Assembly (NCBI GenBank): GCA_951640165.1
Contig: OX621250.1
Span: 2,666,001-2,730,000, forward strand
Origin: Pseudoips prasinana
Lineage: Eukaryota > Arthropoda > Insecta > Lepidoptera > Nolidae
Length of the DNA stretch: 64,000 nucleotides
Direction of reading: 5' to 3'
Shown: positions 44,622 to 56,289 of the stretch, piece after piece
Layout of the letters: the number at the start of each line of letters is the position of its first letter
How positions within the stretch are numbered: position 1 is the first letter of the stretch
The notes under the pieces: model-generated
What the model saw: the letters and a program-made list of their open reading frames with translations, nothing else
What the model was told of the DNA's origin: nothing
The model's database searches: none
Program-made: the position numbers and the translations under genes

Positions 44622-45155
44622 GGCCTGTCAGCATGGTTAGCAAATGCTTGCTTTTCACACTGGATGTTGTGAGTTTGATTCTTTTCTTTTTTTTCTTTTA
44701 ATAATAATATCTAGGGTCAATGTCACACAGATCATCCTAGCCCCAAACTAAGCAAAGCTTGTAATATGGGTACCAGGCGATATACATACTTATATAGATA
44801 GATAAATACTTATATACATAGAAAACATCCATGACTCAGAAACAAATATTTGTGCTCATCACACAAATATTTGCACTTACTGGGATTCAAACCCAGGACC
44901 ACCAGCTTCGTAGGCAGGAGCACTACCAACTAGGCTACAGTGATCGTCAGATTCCCACCCAGGACAGATATTTGTGTGCATGAACATGTCTGTTTGTCCT
45001 GAATCTGGGTGTAATTATCTATATAAGTATGTATTTACAAAAGAGAAGTAGTATATGTATATAGTATGTCAATTATCTGGTTTCCATAGTACAAGCTCTG
45101 CTTAGTTTGGGATCAGATGGCCATGTGTGAATAATGTTCTAGGATATTATTTATT
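44622..45155 (+). mobile_element. SINE family A with a family B SINE nested inside
   Basis: The family A head stops at GTGAGTTTGATTC (44682) and continues at GATTCCCACCCAGGACAGAT (44950). Between them, 44699-44948 is a full antisense family B SINE with a T/C-rich stretch. GATTC on both sides is a plausible target duplication. Confidence 0.8.
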
Positions 45156-45597
45156 CTAATAATGTAAAAGTATAGACAACAGCTTAACTACACTCAGATC
45201 AATATTTGCAAGCATTCAAATGCCTTGCAGACCTAGAAATGTCACTAGAGTCCTGACCCAGCTTCGCAAGGGAACATGGATAGTAAACAGCTAAATTCCT
45301 TTTCAGAACAAAAATTAGTTATGATGTTAACTATAATAGAGAAATAATCCATACTCTGTCTATTTGTTTATTATCTTTTTAACAGACATTTTAACCTAAA
45401 GATACTGTTTCTTTTTTTTTGGTTATAATATTACAGTATACATATACAGTACCTAATTTCATAGTATATTAATGGGTAAAACTCAGTTAAAGTGCCCTGT
45501 ATGTATGAAACAACTATAGACTGTAAATAATTAATATTGAGACTAAAAATATCAAATCCATATCAAACAAAGTTACATGTGAGTGGTTAAGTACTTT

Positions 45598-45742
45598 ATG
45601 TACAGACGCCAGCACATCAAGCTACCCCAGTCTGTCAAATTTCCCCAATTGAAAGTGTACTTTATGCTTTTGTGATAAAGTTGAAAATCCATAAAAGAAA
45701 TTTGACAGATTGGGGTAGCTGGATGTGCTGGCGTCTGCACAT
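45598..45742. mobile_element. MITE, family H
   Basis: Left TGTACAGACGCCAGCACATC and AGCTACCCCAGTCTGTCAAA, mirrored at the right by ATTTGACAGATTGGGGTAGC and TGGATGTGCTGGCGTCTGCA. The arms are about 48 bp around a 48-bp centre. Confidence 0.85.
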
Positions 45743-46132
45743 TCATGAAATTACTTTAAGATATCTAACTTCTAACAAGTCTTTTTTTAAAGTCTCTCAA
45801 GCATTTTCTTTCCCTATCATTCATCAAAATTCTTTTTTACTTTTTAACAACTTCAAAAGGAGTAAGTTCTCATGTTGATTGGTATTTTTTATTTTTTGAT
45901 GTATGTACAGGGATTACTCGGAGATTTTCATTCATATAAATGCTATTAGGTACTCGCCTTTTAAAAACACATATTTTGGACACTATGTTTTCCTAACAAT
46001 GGCAGAATTATTGTTGTCAAGATGGAGCCATGATGACAAATTGGAATTGAAGTGGATGAGTACTATAAACATTTAGTACATTATTGTATGTATTGAACTA
46101 GACAAGCCTATTGGTTTAGTGGTTAGTGACCG

Positions 46133-46286
46133 TGGGGCTCTACCGGTTAAGTCGCCGAACATTGATTTCTTAAATGGCTTTAAAATAAATAAAGGTTAAA
46201 AATGACTTAATCAATCATTAAATCGGCTTCCATGAGCACATGTGACGTCATAAATGGTCCCGAATCGATTGTCAATGTTGAAGCCA
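46133..46286 (+). mobile_element. Truncated copy of the CRE-bearing MITE
   Basis: GGGGCTCTACCGGTTAAGTC to AATGTTGAAGCC matches the left two thirds of 14629-14873, including CATGAGCACATGTGACGTCA. The right inverted repeat is missing. Confidence 0.75.
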
Positions 46287-46554
46287 AGCCTCTAATTTCT
46301 AAGCTAGAGATTGTGGATTTTATCCCCACTCAAGACAAATCTTTTTGTGGTTATATGTTCTGTGTCTGGTTGTAATTTACCTAGAGTATGGATGTATTTA
46401 GAAATATATAAGTGTTTAATCAGTTCTCTGGTTACCATAAGCTCTACATAGTTTGTGATAAGATGGCAATGTGTTAGTTGTCCCAAGATATTAATTATCA
46501 CCAATAGTTTTTGCAAATCACACCAACTAATTACTGTTATAGGCAAATTTTTAA

Positions 46555-46815
46555 TACTTTGAGTTTCATTAGTAGTGTAGTAAAAATATAGCTAAAATTT
46601 AAAATTTAGATAATTAAAACTACACATGATCCTTAACAAGAACTCAATTTAAATTAGCTAAATATCTTTACTATTATAAAATAAATCTTACCTAAACCTA
46701 AATATCTATATGTACCTAGAAATAATTATAAATTAATTATATATTACTAGGAACATGTTCTGACTATTTACAAGCGCTTTTTAAAGTCTATGTGAATAAA
46801 AACCTTTTTTATTTT
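46555..46815 (+). repeat. Interspersed repeat family E
   Basis: TAGTAAAAATATAGCTAAAA through TACAAGCGCTTTTTAAAGTC to TATGTGAATAAAAACC. The front part is missing. Confidence 0.6.
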
Positions 46816-48223
46816 ATTATTGTAAATTAAGTAGAGGTTTCAATTGTTTTTTAAATAAAATGCTGTCTGGTACAAGTTACTTTCTGAGAGTGCAGTTATA
46901 TGTGAAGGAATTTTGAAATTAATTAAGTAATTTTTGAGTCCATCCATTATAAACAAACCTACAAAAAATATAACTTTTCTTTATTATATCAATTTAAATT
47001 GAGGAAATTATGAATGTCTGTATCTTATGAACCTTAACTTCATGAACAGTTTTACAAAGTAGAGCATCTCAGCCACCTAAGTGTCTGTCCTTAAACACTA
47101 TGGGGTTTAAGTTTAGGTGTGTTAAAATGCTGTTGTGGTCTTAGGATTAGAGCCATTTCCTAGGGATATTACTTATTAAAATTGCATTATTTCCAACTGT
47201 GTACCATAATCAAAATTATGAAAGTCCAATATTTCAGCAAACTTATAAGAGGTGGATTCTAGGGTGTAAGGATGGATTCCCTAATGGTGTGAAGAGTGAT
47301 GGTCGAAAGTGGCTATGGGCATAAAATAAAAAAATCTTCCAAAGACAGGCCACTATAACACATCTATAAAAATTAAAATTCTTATAGGAAGGGGAGTGTT
47401 TTCTTTGTATAAACCATTTAATTTAATCTTATCAATTAATTATTAACCCCAGGTGAGCTATTAACTGTTGCACAGCTATATCTTTCACACGGTATATCAT
47501 TTGTATACCAGCTAGGTCCCATGATACACGGATTTATAACTATAGAGCAGACATTTAATAGAATAATATGTGTATACTGTTTAAAAAGGTAGTTCCACAA
47601 GTTTAATATCTTCCATTTAGATATTTGAATTGGTATGAAAATACTTAAGTTCTTATTTTTGAATTTCTTCTAGACTTTTTTGTTTTTATATAAATAAGCA
47701 AATGAGCAATGGATTAAAGAGCCCCAATTTTTTGGAAAGTAGTTGATTGCCATTTTAATAAATTTATAACTTTGTGTTATTGATATTGTAGCATATCACA
47801 CTGATTATTGTTTGTAATTTCAAACATAATGATACAAACAATGTTGAAAAGTCAAGATAATATTAATTCATGTCCTTGAACACAAAAATCATGCAGTTTT
47901 ATCTTTATAATCTGTTCTAAATAAAATTCTATTATCATATCTATGTTTCAAAATATGATTTGTTGACTCCATTTAACTAACATATTACTTTAATTATTGT
48001 ACCTATTTAAACTTTTAATAGGAATTAATGAAATATGAAATGTGTGAGTCATACAGTTCCCTTTTAATTGAAGTTTTATCCTTCATGGAGATAGCAGACA
48101 ATTCAAAGGTTTAGCACATTCTGATTTGACATTATTTTGCACATAACCTTAAACTTGGCAACATGTACTTATGTCTGAGTAAACAATACTGGTACAACAT
48201 GCAAAGAATTGTGTGAGACTTAC
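46816..48223. other. First IRS intron, 5' part, no repeats recognised
   Basis: Plain AT-rich intron next to the PH exon, with no transposon ends and no open frame of note. It is the longest repeat-poor stretch of the intron and might hold enhancer sequence, but no specific site stands out. Confidence 0.5.
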
Positions 48224-48590
48224 GGATGGGGTGTAGCAGCTCGTCGCTGGCTTCGTCATTGTGATGCAGCTTGAGGATGGCGGTGAGCCAGGCGTGCAGG
48301 TCCTGCTCGTTCTCCGCCGCCACGCAGAACTGCTCCTCGCGCGTGAACAGCGCGATGACGTGCTTCTGCTTGAGGTCGAGGCGCCGCGTGATGTTGTAGC
48401 AGCTCTTGAGCGGCAGCACGCGGCGCGGCGCCACGCCGGCGCGGAACTTCTTCTCGGACTCGTAGTACTCCAGGCGCGCCGAGCACTCGCTGGACTCGGC
48501 GCGCAGCACGAAGTACTTCTTCTTCATGTTCTTGAGCTTCCGCAGGTGCCCCTGGCGCACCGCGGCGCCCGCGCCCGCGCCCGCCGACAT
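48224..48590 (-). CDS. chico: Insulin receptor substrate, first coding exon (PH domain)
   Basis: On the minus strand an ATG at 48590 opens MSAGAGAGAAVRQGHLRKLK, then KYFVLRAESSECSARLEYYE, SYNITRR-like core strands, and LHAWLTAILKLHHNDEASDE. This is a pleckstrin homology domain (about residues 12-110) with its invariant C-terminal helix tryptophan at 101 and the basic first loop (LRKLKNMKKK) that contacts phosphoinositides. An N-terminal PH followed by PTB is the IRS arrangement; it docks the protein at the membrane next to the insulin receptor. The exon codes for 122 residues plus one base and ends at a strong donor (GTAAGT). The GTG codon just upstream is not a likely start. Codon use is GC3-rich, unlike all surroundings. 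Confidence 0.95.
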
Positions 48591-48601
48591 CACGCCTGCA
48601 T
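48590..48601 (-). promoter_or_regulatory. Minimal upstream ORF overlapping the IRS start codon
   Basis: On the minus strand ATGCAGGCGTGATG contains a three-codon upstream ORF (Met-Gln-Ala-stop) whose TGA overlaps the IRS ATG as TGATG. If it is in the mRNA leader, ribosomes could terminate there and reinitiate at the IRS start. The transcription start is not known. Confidence 0.45.
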
Positions 48602-50249
48602 CCCAGTCCCACGGCTAACGACACGGCCGCATGCCGCCCGATAACCTTGAAGTTGTTTACGCCGATGATGAAAGTCACCCTAATAAATGACGAATAGTAA
48701 AACACCGTCTGCGGACACGCGCCGCGACTAAAAATACTTACGATAATCACCATAAAGTGCGTAAATAGTGCCTCGTTATGATAAATCGAACGCGTAACGA
48801 ATCCGACGTACTACCATAAGAATTTATTCCGTGGGCAGAGCCGCGCCGAATCCTGAATAACGCGATAACACTGATGTTAAAAATCTTATCTTTGCGAAAT
48901 AATCATAATACATCAACAACAAACACTATTTTTCAATCCATAATTTGGTACGCTCGCTGTTACACTCGGTCATTCACAGACACTCGAGTTTAGAAAGAGA
49001 TAAAATCATTCATAGTAAACGTAATTCGCACCGCACGCCCTTCCGTAGGTACGCAGGGCATGGAAGTCATGCCGTGGTCATGCCTCGCGACATCAAAACA
49101 TTCGAATTTTCACGTTATCACACACTGCTCCGATACACCTCTGTTTTGTAAACCGTTACAAATGATACACTAGGAAATGTTTTTGTGTTTGACCACTTAA
49201 TTTATAAAAAAACACGTATTTGCGCCTCGTTTTTTATTGGCTCTTCACTATTGCGTGTCATTTATTTGTACGACGAAATAGTACTCCGTCTAACTATGTA
49301 TACAGCGTGTTATCTTTATACGTTTGTCGCGTAACATTCAACCAATCACAGCATAGTGTTCCGCTATGGCGCAAAACATGTTGTAGTATCGTCTAATAGA
49401 TTTTTCGTATTATTTTATTACTAACCAATCGTAGAGCACGATTTCCGGACTGTCGCATCGATTGTGATGAGACCATATACCGCAAAGTTTATTTGATTAC
49501 TGTTCATTGAACGCTACGCAACCACCTAGTTCAAATACTTCAAAGAAAACACGCATTACATATGTATTGGAATATATTCCAAATGTTTTGCAAATCAATA
49601 TGTTTCAGTCACTTACAAAAAAAAATGTTAATATTGTAAAAAAAACTTTTTTAATTTATCTGAAGTTTTGGATGTATCAAGCTACAAAAGAGAATGAAGA
49701 CCGACATTGATTATGATTAGGTACAAAAATGCTTGACCGTCAATGTGACTACATTTTGTTACGTATATACAATCAGTGAACGCAAATAAACATACATTAA
49801 CGCTTTTGTAAAAATAGCAACAATTAGATTTTAAATCATTATTTTTATAAAATGTTTTATCAATATTATATCAACCGAAAGACATCCACCGTCGGACAAA
49901 GTCATCATTCCCCAATGATCTCCAATGGCAGGTATTGGGCTGTCCGCATACAGCGGTTTCCCGATATATCCCCTCAAAATGTTTTATGTTCAGGTATAAT
50001 TTTTCTATAACTATTATTGGAACTACATTATATCAACAATAAATTGACAAAAAAAAAATTAAACATCTGGTTTAGTCGAGAGCCCTGGAACATTTTCATT
50101 TAACCTTTGGACAATATAAGAAAGAGCAATATCTCAGGTCACGTAGAATGTGTAATGAAATAATAAAATCGAGTACACTGAATTTTGTACGCATGATTTT
50201 CTTTAGTTCATGCCACTGATGAGTTAGTGTCACATTTTAAATAAATAAA
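48602..50249. other. IRS 5' flank and presumed promoter region
   Basis: GC content falls away gradually from 48602 to 48900, as expected for a 5' leader and promoter of a CpG-containing housekeeping-type gene. No TATA box can be assigned with confidence. A decayed SINE fragment (ACCGAAAGACATCCACCGTC) lies near 49870-49975. No gene. Confidence 0.4.
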
Positions 50250-50585
50250 TCTATACATATAATAAAATGTAGGAAAGTCAAAACTGTACATTGATTTTTT
50301 TTTAAAGTATACTTGGGGCGTGATCTACAAACGATATGGAAGCCAAAAATATAGTTTTCAGAATTTTTGTCTGTGTGTCTGTTTGTCTGTATGTATGTCC
50401 GGGCTAAACTCAAAAAGTACTGCATGGATTTACTTCAAATTTTGCATGAATATTACTAAGAGGTCGGGTATAATATGTAGCCTATATGTTGTATAGGCTA
50501 CATATTATCACGCTACGACCTACGCGGGAGGAGCTATAGTAATTAACAAAATTTAATGCGGGAGAAAACCGCGGGACACAGCAAG
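50250..50585 (+). mobile_element. Helitron-like non-autonomous element
   Basis: Starts TCTATACATATAATAAAATG after A and ends GCGGGACACAGCAAG before T. Interior matches 1773-2084, with a local duplication/inversion of TATAATATGTAGCCTATATG. Confidence 0.7.
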
Positions 50586-52970
50586 TAAATATTAAGTCCC
50601 TTATTAGTTGATAGTCAAAAAACCATTTTCCCATACAATTTTAAAACCTAATAAGTTTGTTATTTTTGACAGTTTAAACCGTTTGGATACACATTCTTAT
50701 GAGACAGATATATTAAGCAAGCTGTCAAAAACATTTTAATAAGAATTAATAACCCTACAATTCCGGCCACATTATGCATACTTTTCATACATATTTATTA
50801 TCCTGTGTATATGGGAAAACTTTGGCATTGGTGTAAATTATATGTAATGGACATTAACTAGAAAATGTGCTCTCATGTACATGTATCTCAGATGAAACCA
50901 TTTAAAAATTGATCCATCCTTTTCGCAGCTACGATAGGATAGACATACAGACACAGTCACAGTTCAAATGAAAATATGGTTCAGTAAAAAAAATATACAA
51001 AAAATACTGAACGGAAACTTGGCTTAACTGTATCCATTGCCAATATTAAAGAGGCGTTTGTCCAGTGTCTATTGTCCAGTAACTGTGGCTACTTCTGTGG
51101 CTGTACTTCACGATATGCTTTTGTTTATAGGTAGTAGAATATTTTATGCCTGTCTACATGATTTGATAGACCCATTTACTCTTCATCATGGTGCTATTTG
51201 GTTTCCTTACGCAGCCATGTTTTCAATTGCTTAAAACGTATGATTTTTCTGGTCCCATTTTTGCCGTCTCAGACCCTTTTCTTGCTAACTCACCTAGAGA
51301 ACTACTGTAGTGTGATGTGACCTTCTTGTTGGTTCAGATCTTTTCGAGTGCAATCTTCTAAACACTTAGTTTGGGCCCTATGGCTGTTGCTACGGCCTCT
51401 TGTTTGGGCCATTAGGTTCATTGGTCGGAGGTTTAGTAGGAGTGTTCCAGTGCTCTACTAGTTCCATAGTTCTTAAGAATACTAGACGTTGGAGGCTTTG
51501 GAGTTTGCCGATTCACGTGCTTGTCTTTGGTATTGGGCACCACAAATTTGCACCACACTTTAAAGTCTTTCGTTTATGCGTAGTATTAAGCTATTTACCA
51601 CGATGCTTCCTAGGAGGGCAGAGATTATTACTCGTTGGGCTAAGACGCCTCTCATGTTTGAGTTTAAGCCTTCATAAGTTGTCAATCGAGCGCATTTAAT
51701 GGATTCCGAAAAATTTTGCAAGGGGGTGCTTGATACTACTGAATTTTTATTGTCAAAACCAAAAGAAGTGGATTTTAAGACTTCTTTTAAAGGCTTAGTG
51801 AGTCTAGGAATTACGAAAAACTAATTGAAACAGGTCAGACCAATAAAATACATTTAAATAAGATTCAGAATTTGCCTTTTAGAATTCAGATAATCAAATC
51901 TATAACTAAGCTATACAATTTCAAGTCTTAATCACCGAAAGATGATTTTGCTTCTTTAAAATATTGAATGATTTCTAGTAAACAAAAGCATGTGATTCTT
52001 TGTACAAGCGTGGAGTTATGTGATATTGTATGTGTCTGTTAACCCCTCATTTTGATACGAGATTATTATTTGACACATATGTATCCGATCTTACTTGGTG
52101 ACACTGGTTCAATATGTCCGACGTCCGTCATTCATTTGCCTTGCTAAAAAAGGTCTAAAAACGAGAAATGTTGGCAAATTAGTGACGATAATACGTGTTA
52201 TCTTTCATGTTCAAGTTATTATTGGTTTGGTTTTGTACTATAACTAATGATACAGGACGCGCACAGTCGATTATGAGCCGCTTTGGTAATACTCAATATG
52301 TTTACATTGTGAAATAAGTTCGTAGACAGTTCTGTCGTCGTGAAAAGCTTAATCATAGGGAAAGGAGAGTTTTTATTGCGCTTGGTGCTTGATAAGTGAT
52401 TTTGGTGTGCGGTAAGGCTGATAGACCGTGTCTGTGTACTGTTAGCCGTTAATTAGAGATGTGAAGGTGGTGCATGTTTCGTTATTCATTTGCGTTTGCA
52501 ACAGTAACAATCCCCGCTTTGCGGTGCAGTTTTGTAATAGTCATTAGAGCGTAGAAAATATGTCAAGTGGATTGACCCCACTAATATTCTAATTTTACAG
52601 TAATCTTGTATATTAAGTTGATATATCTTATCTGAATTTGATTATGTTATTGTGTTTTATTTATCTAATTCTGTTGCCAGGTACTAAGGTCTAACAGAGA
52701 AGTGGGACAATGGATGTTAATGTCTAATCAATAAGGTAATCAATTTTTTTATTTATGTTAGCTTGTATTGTTTGTTTAGACAGACACTTCTTAATAAAAT
52801 GTGACAGCTTGAAAGTAAATTACATGAGGAGTTTACTTCATTTAATATAGGAAAAGCACAAACTCATGTAGATATATTTATTTTGAAATGTTATGTGAGC
52901 ATAAAGAGTAAAATTATAAGTTATTATATCAACAAAAAAATGTGAGTACAATTTAATACAGACTCATACA
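50586..52970. other. Intergenic region, presumed Dlg5 upstream sequence
   Basis: At 51000-51720 the composition is less AT-rich and there are open frames of 65 and 99 codons on the plus strand, but no recognisable protein. At 52255-52411 a GT-rich block ends in GTGCG followed by GTAAGG, a possible donor of a non-coding first exon of Dlg5, whose first coding exon has an acceptor at 57360. This is inference only. Confidence 0.35.
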
Positions 52971-52972
52971 TA

Positions 52973-55440
52973 TAGGGTTACAGGTTAAGTCGACCTAGAT
53001 CCTTTAAGAGGTGATAGTTTCCATAATTCCCGACTGATTTGTCTATGAAACACCGTACCCCAAACTTAACCGTTTTCAAGATATTGGACTTTGAAGCTTT
53101 TTTGAAAAAAAAAACGGTTTTACATCTATTGGCCTATATTTTTTTGGGTTTTTTGCCTCTAATTTATTTGTGTTTCCGATTTTGTGTAGTAGATAAGTTG
53201 CTTTATTATTCTCAACACTAAAATAGCAGTTCACTGAACTGACTGGGTCGTAGTAGACGATTGATAGTTATAAATTGAAATAAATTCGTAAAAAATAATT
53301 TTTCTTTCTGTAATAATAAAAAAAAAGTCTATGACAGTTATGCTGCAGATGTGCTTAAAAATATCTACATTTCATCAGCTATCCAACAAGGTATAACAAG
53401 CTAGGGTATTATTATAATTCTTAGAAAAAAACTTCGATGAAAGGCTCTCGGGTAGTAGTAGTAGTAAAGATAACGTGTTTCCTTGCGTTACTTGTTGCGC
53501 CTATTGTTCTTCATGGGACTGCGGTGCGTGCAAGCGAGATATCATACAATGTAATTAGGTGTGAGCGAGAAAAAAAAACCACAGCCATTTTGTTGTTATT
53601 GTTTGGTTAGTCTGCTTACGCGATTCGTCTGTAGTAGATGCGATTCTTAGTGCTCTTGGTTTTTCATTCGACTTGGCTTGGATTTCTGGACTGTTTCTTT
53701 CAAATCGTGACTGTGCTTGCAAACTGGACTATTGATTTGTGCTTCTGATTTGGAACTGTTGAAGATGACGACCTACACGAACGAGGAATATGCTGATATT
53801 TTGATTTGTTATGGGTACTGCAATTGTGTATCCGCACGAGCTCGTGATGAATACATATCACGTTACCCAGGCCGCCGAGTACCGGATGTTAGTGTCTTTG
53901 ACGGAGTTTACCGACGACTTCGAGAGACTGGCTCTGTTTCGAGGCGACGAACAGACTTGGGTAGACCACGTGTCAATGATGATGATGAAGAGCAAGACAA
54001 TGAAATAGTTCGACGGTTTAGATTGGATCCAACTACTTCGACCAATATTGTTGCCCGAGAACTTGGACTCTCGCAGTGGAAAGTATGGTTTACGGTGAAT
54101 ACTGCCGGCCTCTATCCTTATCATTACACGCCGGTACACACCATCGAAGAAGGAGATCCTGTGAGGAGGTTGGATTTCTGCAGATTCATGCTCAATGCAG
54201 ATTTAGAAGATCCATCATTTTTTAAAAAGATCTTGTGGACAGACGAGTCCAAATTTGATAAAGACGGCATAACCAATTACCACAATGTTCATTATTGGGC
54301 CCCAAAAGTTCAAAGAAATCCCAATAAGAAGTGGCCAAAGGCATCACAAAGACGATTCAGTTTGAATGTATGGATGGGAATCATATCAAACCATTTGATT
54401 GGGCCTTACTTTCTTCCCGACAATTTAAATGGAGAACATTATGAAAACTTTTTAAGAGAAGATTTATCCGACTTACTAGACGACGTACCACTCTATCTCA
54501 TTCGTGATATGTGGTTTCAACATGACGGTTGTCCTGCACACTACAGGAGAAGTGTCAGAGAATGGCTAGACACTAATTATCCTAATAAGTGGATCGGAAG
54601 AGGTGGACCCATACCGTGGCCAGCTAGAAGTCCAGACCTGACCCCCATGGATTTTTATGTGTGGGGACACATGAAGAGTTTGGTGTACAACGAACCTAAT
54701 CCAATCACATCTGTTGATGTTTTGAGACAGAGAATAATCAATGCGGCAAATGAAATAAGAAGGGGTTTAACAACTGGTGTAGTAAAGAGTGGATTAAGAC
54801 ACAGAATGAGAATATGTGTGCGAAACAGAGGCGGCCATGTGGAACATGAATCATGACTTTCTGTAAAAATAGCAGTAATAGATGTCATTTTGTACCTATT
54901 TGGATTGTTTTATTTTGTTTTCTGACCCGTGATAAATTAGTACTGTTATCTTTACTACTACCCGAGAGCCTTTCATCGAAGTTTTTTACTAAGAATTCTG
55001 ATAATAACCTAGCTTGTTATACCTTGTTGGATAGCTGATGAAATGTAGATATTTTTAAGCACATCTGCAGCATAACTGTCATAGACTTTTCTTTTATTAT
55101 TTCAGAAAGAAAAAATATTTTTTGACGAATTTATTTCAATTTATAACTATCAATCGTCTACTACGACCCAGTCAGTTCAGTGAACTGCTATTTTAGTGTT
55201 GAGAATAATAAAACAACTTATCTACTACACAAAAATTGCAAACACACGCAGTTAGAGGCAAAACCCTCAAAAAAATATAGGCCAATAGTCATAAAACCGA
55301 TTTTATCTCAAAAAACCTTCAAAGTCCAGTATTTTGAAAACAGTTAAGTTTGGGGTATGGTGTTTTATAGACAAATCAGTCAGAAATTATAGAAACTACA
55401 ACCTCTTAAAGGATCTAGGTCGACTTAACCTGTAAGCCTG
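52973..55440 (+). mobile_element. DD41D mariner-like transposon, apparently complete
   Basis: Terminal inverted repeats of about 500 bp (52973-53473 and 54945-55440) begin YAGGSTTACAGGTTAAGTCG and match nearly throughout, including TTGGGGTA and CACAT-CTGCAGCATAACTGTCAT blocks. Both ends are preceded by TA, the Tc1/mariner target duplication. One intact transposase frame lies between (53765-54856). The element is 2,468 bp and lies between the IRS and Dlg5 promoters. Confidence 0.9.
53765..54856 (+). CDS. Transposase, IS630-Tc1-mariner superfamily, DD41D type
   Basis: The frame codes for 363 residues from ATG at 53765; the open frame extends upstream but without another ATG. Residues 1-60 (TNEEYADILICYGYCNCVSA onward) form the first helix-turn-helix, LGRPRV (65-70) is the GRPR-like linker, and 75-115 the second helix-turn-helix. 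The catalytic core has WTDES (D160), FQHDGCPAHY (D254) and SPDLTPMDF (D296). The spacing between the last two aspartates is 41 residues, defining the DD41D group (rosa/VISITOR type), widespread in insects as WIGRGGP-containing proteins. The enzyme would excise and insert the element at TA in the nucleus. No stop or frameshift is seen and all catalytic residues are present, so it may be active or only recently silent. Confidence 0.92.
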   Translation: MTTYTNEEYADILICYGYCNCVSARARDEYISRYPGRRVPDVSVFDGVYRRLRETGSVSRRRTDLGRPRVNDDDEEQDNEIVRRFRLDPTTSTNIVARELGLSQWKVWFTVNTAGLYPYHYTPVHTIEEGDPVRRLDFCRFMLNADLEDPSFFKKILWTDESKFDKDGITNYHNVHYWAPKVQRNPNKKWPKASQRRFSLNVWMGIISNHLIGPYFLPDNLNGEHYENFLREDLSDLLDDVPLYLIRDMWFQHDGCPAHYRRSVREWLDTNYPNKWIGRGGPIPWPARSPDLTPMDFYVWGHMKSLVYNEPNPITSVDVLRQRIINAANEIRRGLTTGVVKSGLRHRMRICVRNRGGHVEHES

Positions 55441-55442
55441 TA

Positions 55443-56288
55443 TATTATTCTATTTACCTTCATAATATCATATCATGATGGATCTCCACAAAAAAATCTC
55501 CACCAAATGATAAATGAAATAAAATGTTTGACTGTAGAGTCAGCGGTCGTGAGTCCAAACCCAAGCCACTGACTTTTAAAATTCAAGTGCGTAATTAGAA
55601 ATTAATTATTTCATACTTATAACGGAGTAGGCATTATGAGGAAACCTGCATGCCTGAGGGTTCTCCAGAATGTCCTTGATGGTATGTGAAATCTGCTTAT
55701 CGGACTATGGTTTATGTCCTCTCAATGTCACTGAGGCTGCCCCTGCCCTGTAGTGGGATGGTAGTAGACTCCATAATAAATGAGAAGGCAAAATATATTT
55801 CAAAAACTATGTGTATAAGATTGTACAATGACTTATTGTTTTTCTGCTAACACCTAAAAGCATGCTTAATGATTTTATAATAATAGGTTGTATTATAAAT
55901 ATCATCATTATTTAATGCTTTCTTAGGTCTAAGTCTAAGTATCCTTTTGAAAAAATATTCAATGTACAGTTTTGACTTTCCTACGATTTTATTATATGTA
56001 TAGATGTTTATTAATGATTTGGAACAGAAATCAATACTATACACCATTTGCCATGCATACTTCCTATTCTTACCATTATTATGTTGTCACATCTGTGTAT
56101 GTGTGTGTTTAATTTTCCTTCTATCAATGGTGACACCTTACATTTTGAATAATAAAAGTTATCTGAGGTGAGGGTAAACTTAATATATGTAGTTAACTAG
56201 CAGTCTGCCTTTGTTATGATCTCCATATCTTTTTGAACACCATTTATTCAAAGAAAATATTTTCATTATAGTAGCCTGTTTCACTCAC
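55443..56288. other. Intergenic, no gene
   Basis: AT-rich. 55953-56003 is an antisense fragment of the Helitron family (ATTCAATGTACAGTTTTGAC, TTTCCTACGATTTTATTATA). Confidence 0.5.
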
Positions 56289-56289
56289 A

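Noticed and set aside
48256..48753. 165-codon open frame on the minus strand and a 127-codon frame on the plus strand
   Set aside because: Both overlap the IRS PH exon in other frames. They are open only because of its high GC content and show Ala/Arg-rich translations without domains.
53811..54139. Small genes overlapping the transposase
   Set aside because: Shadow frames of the DD41D transposase on both strands without any support.
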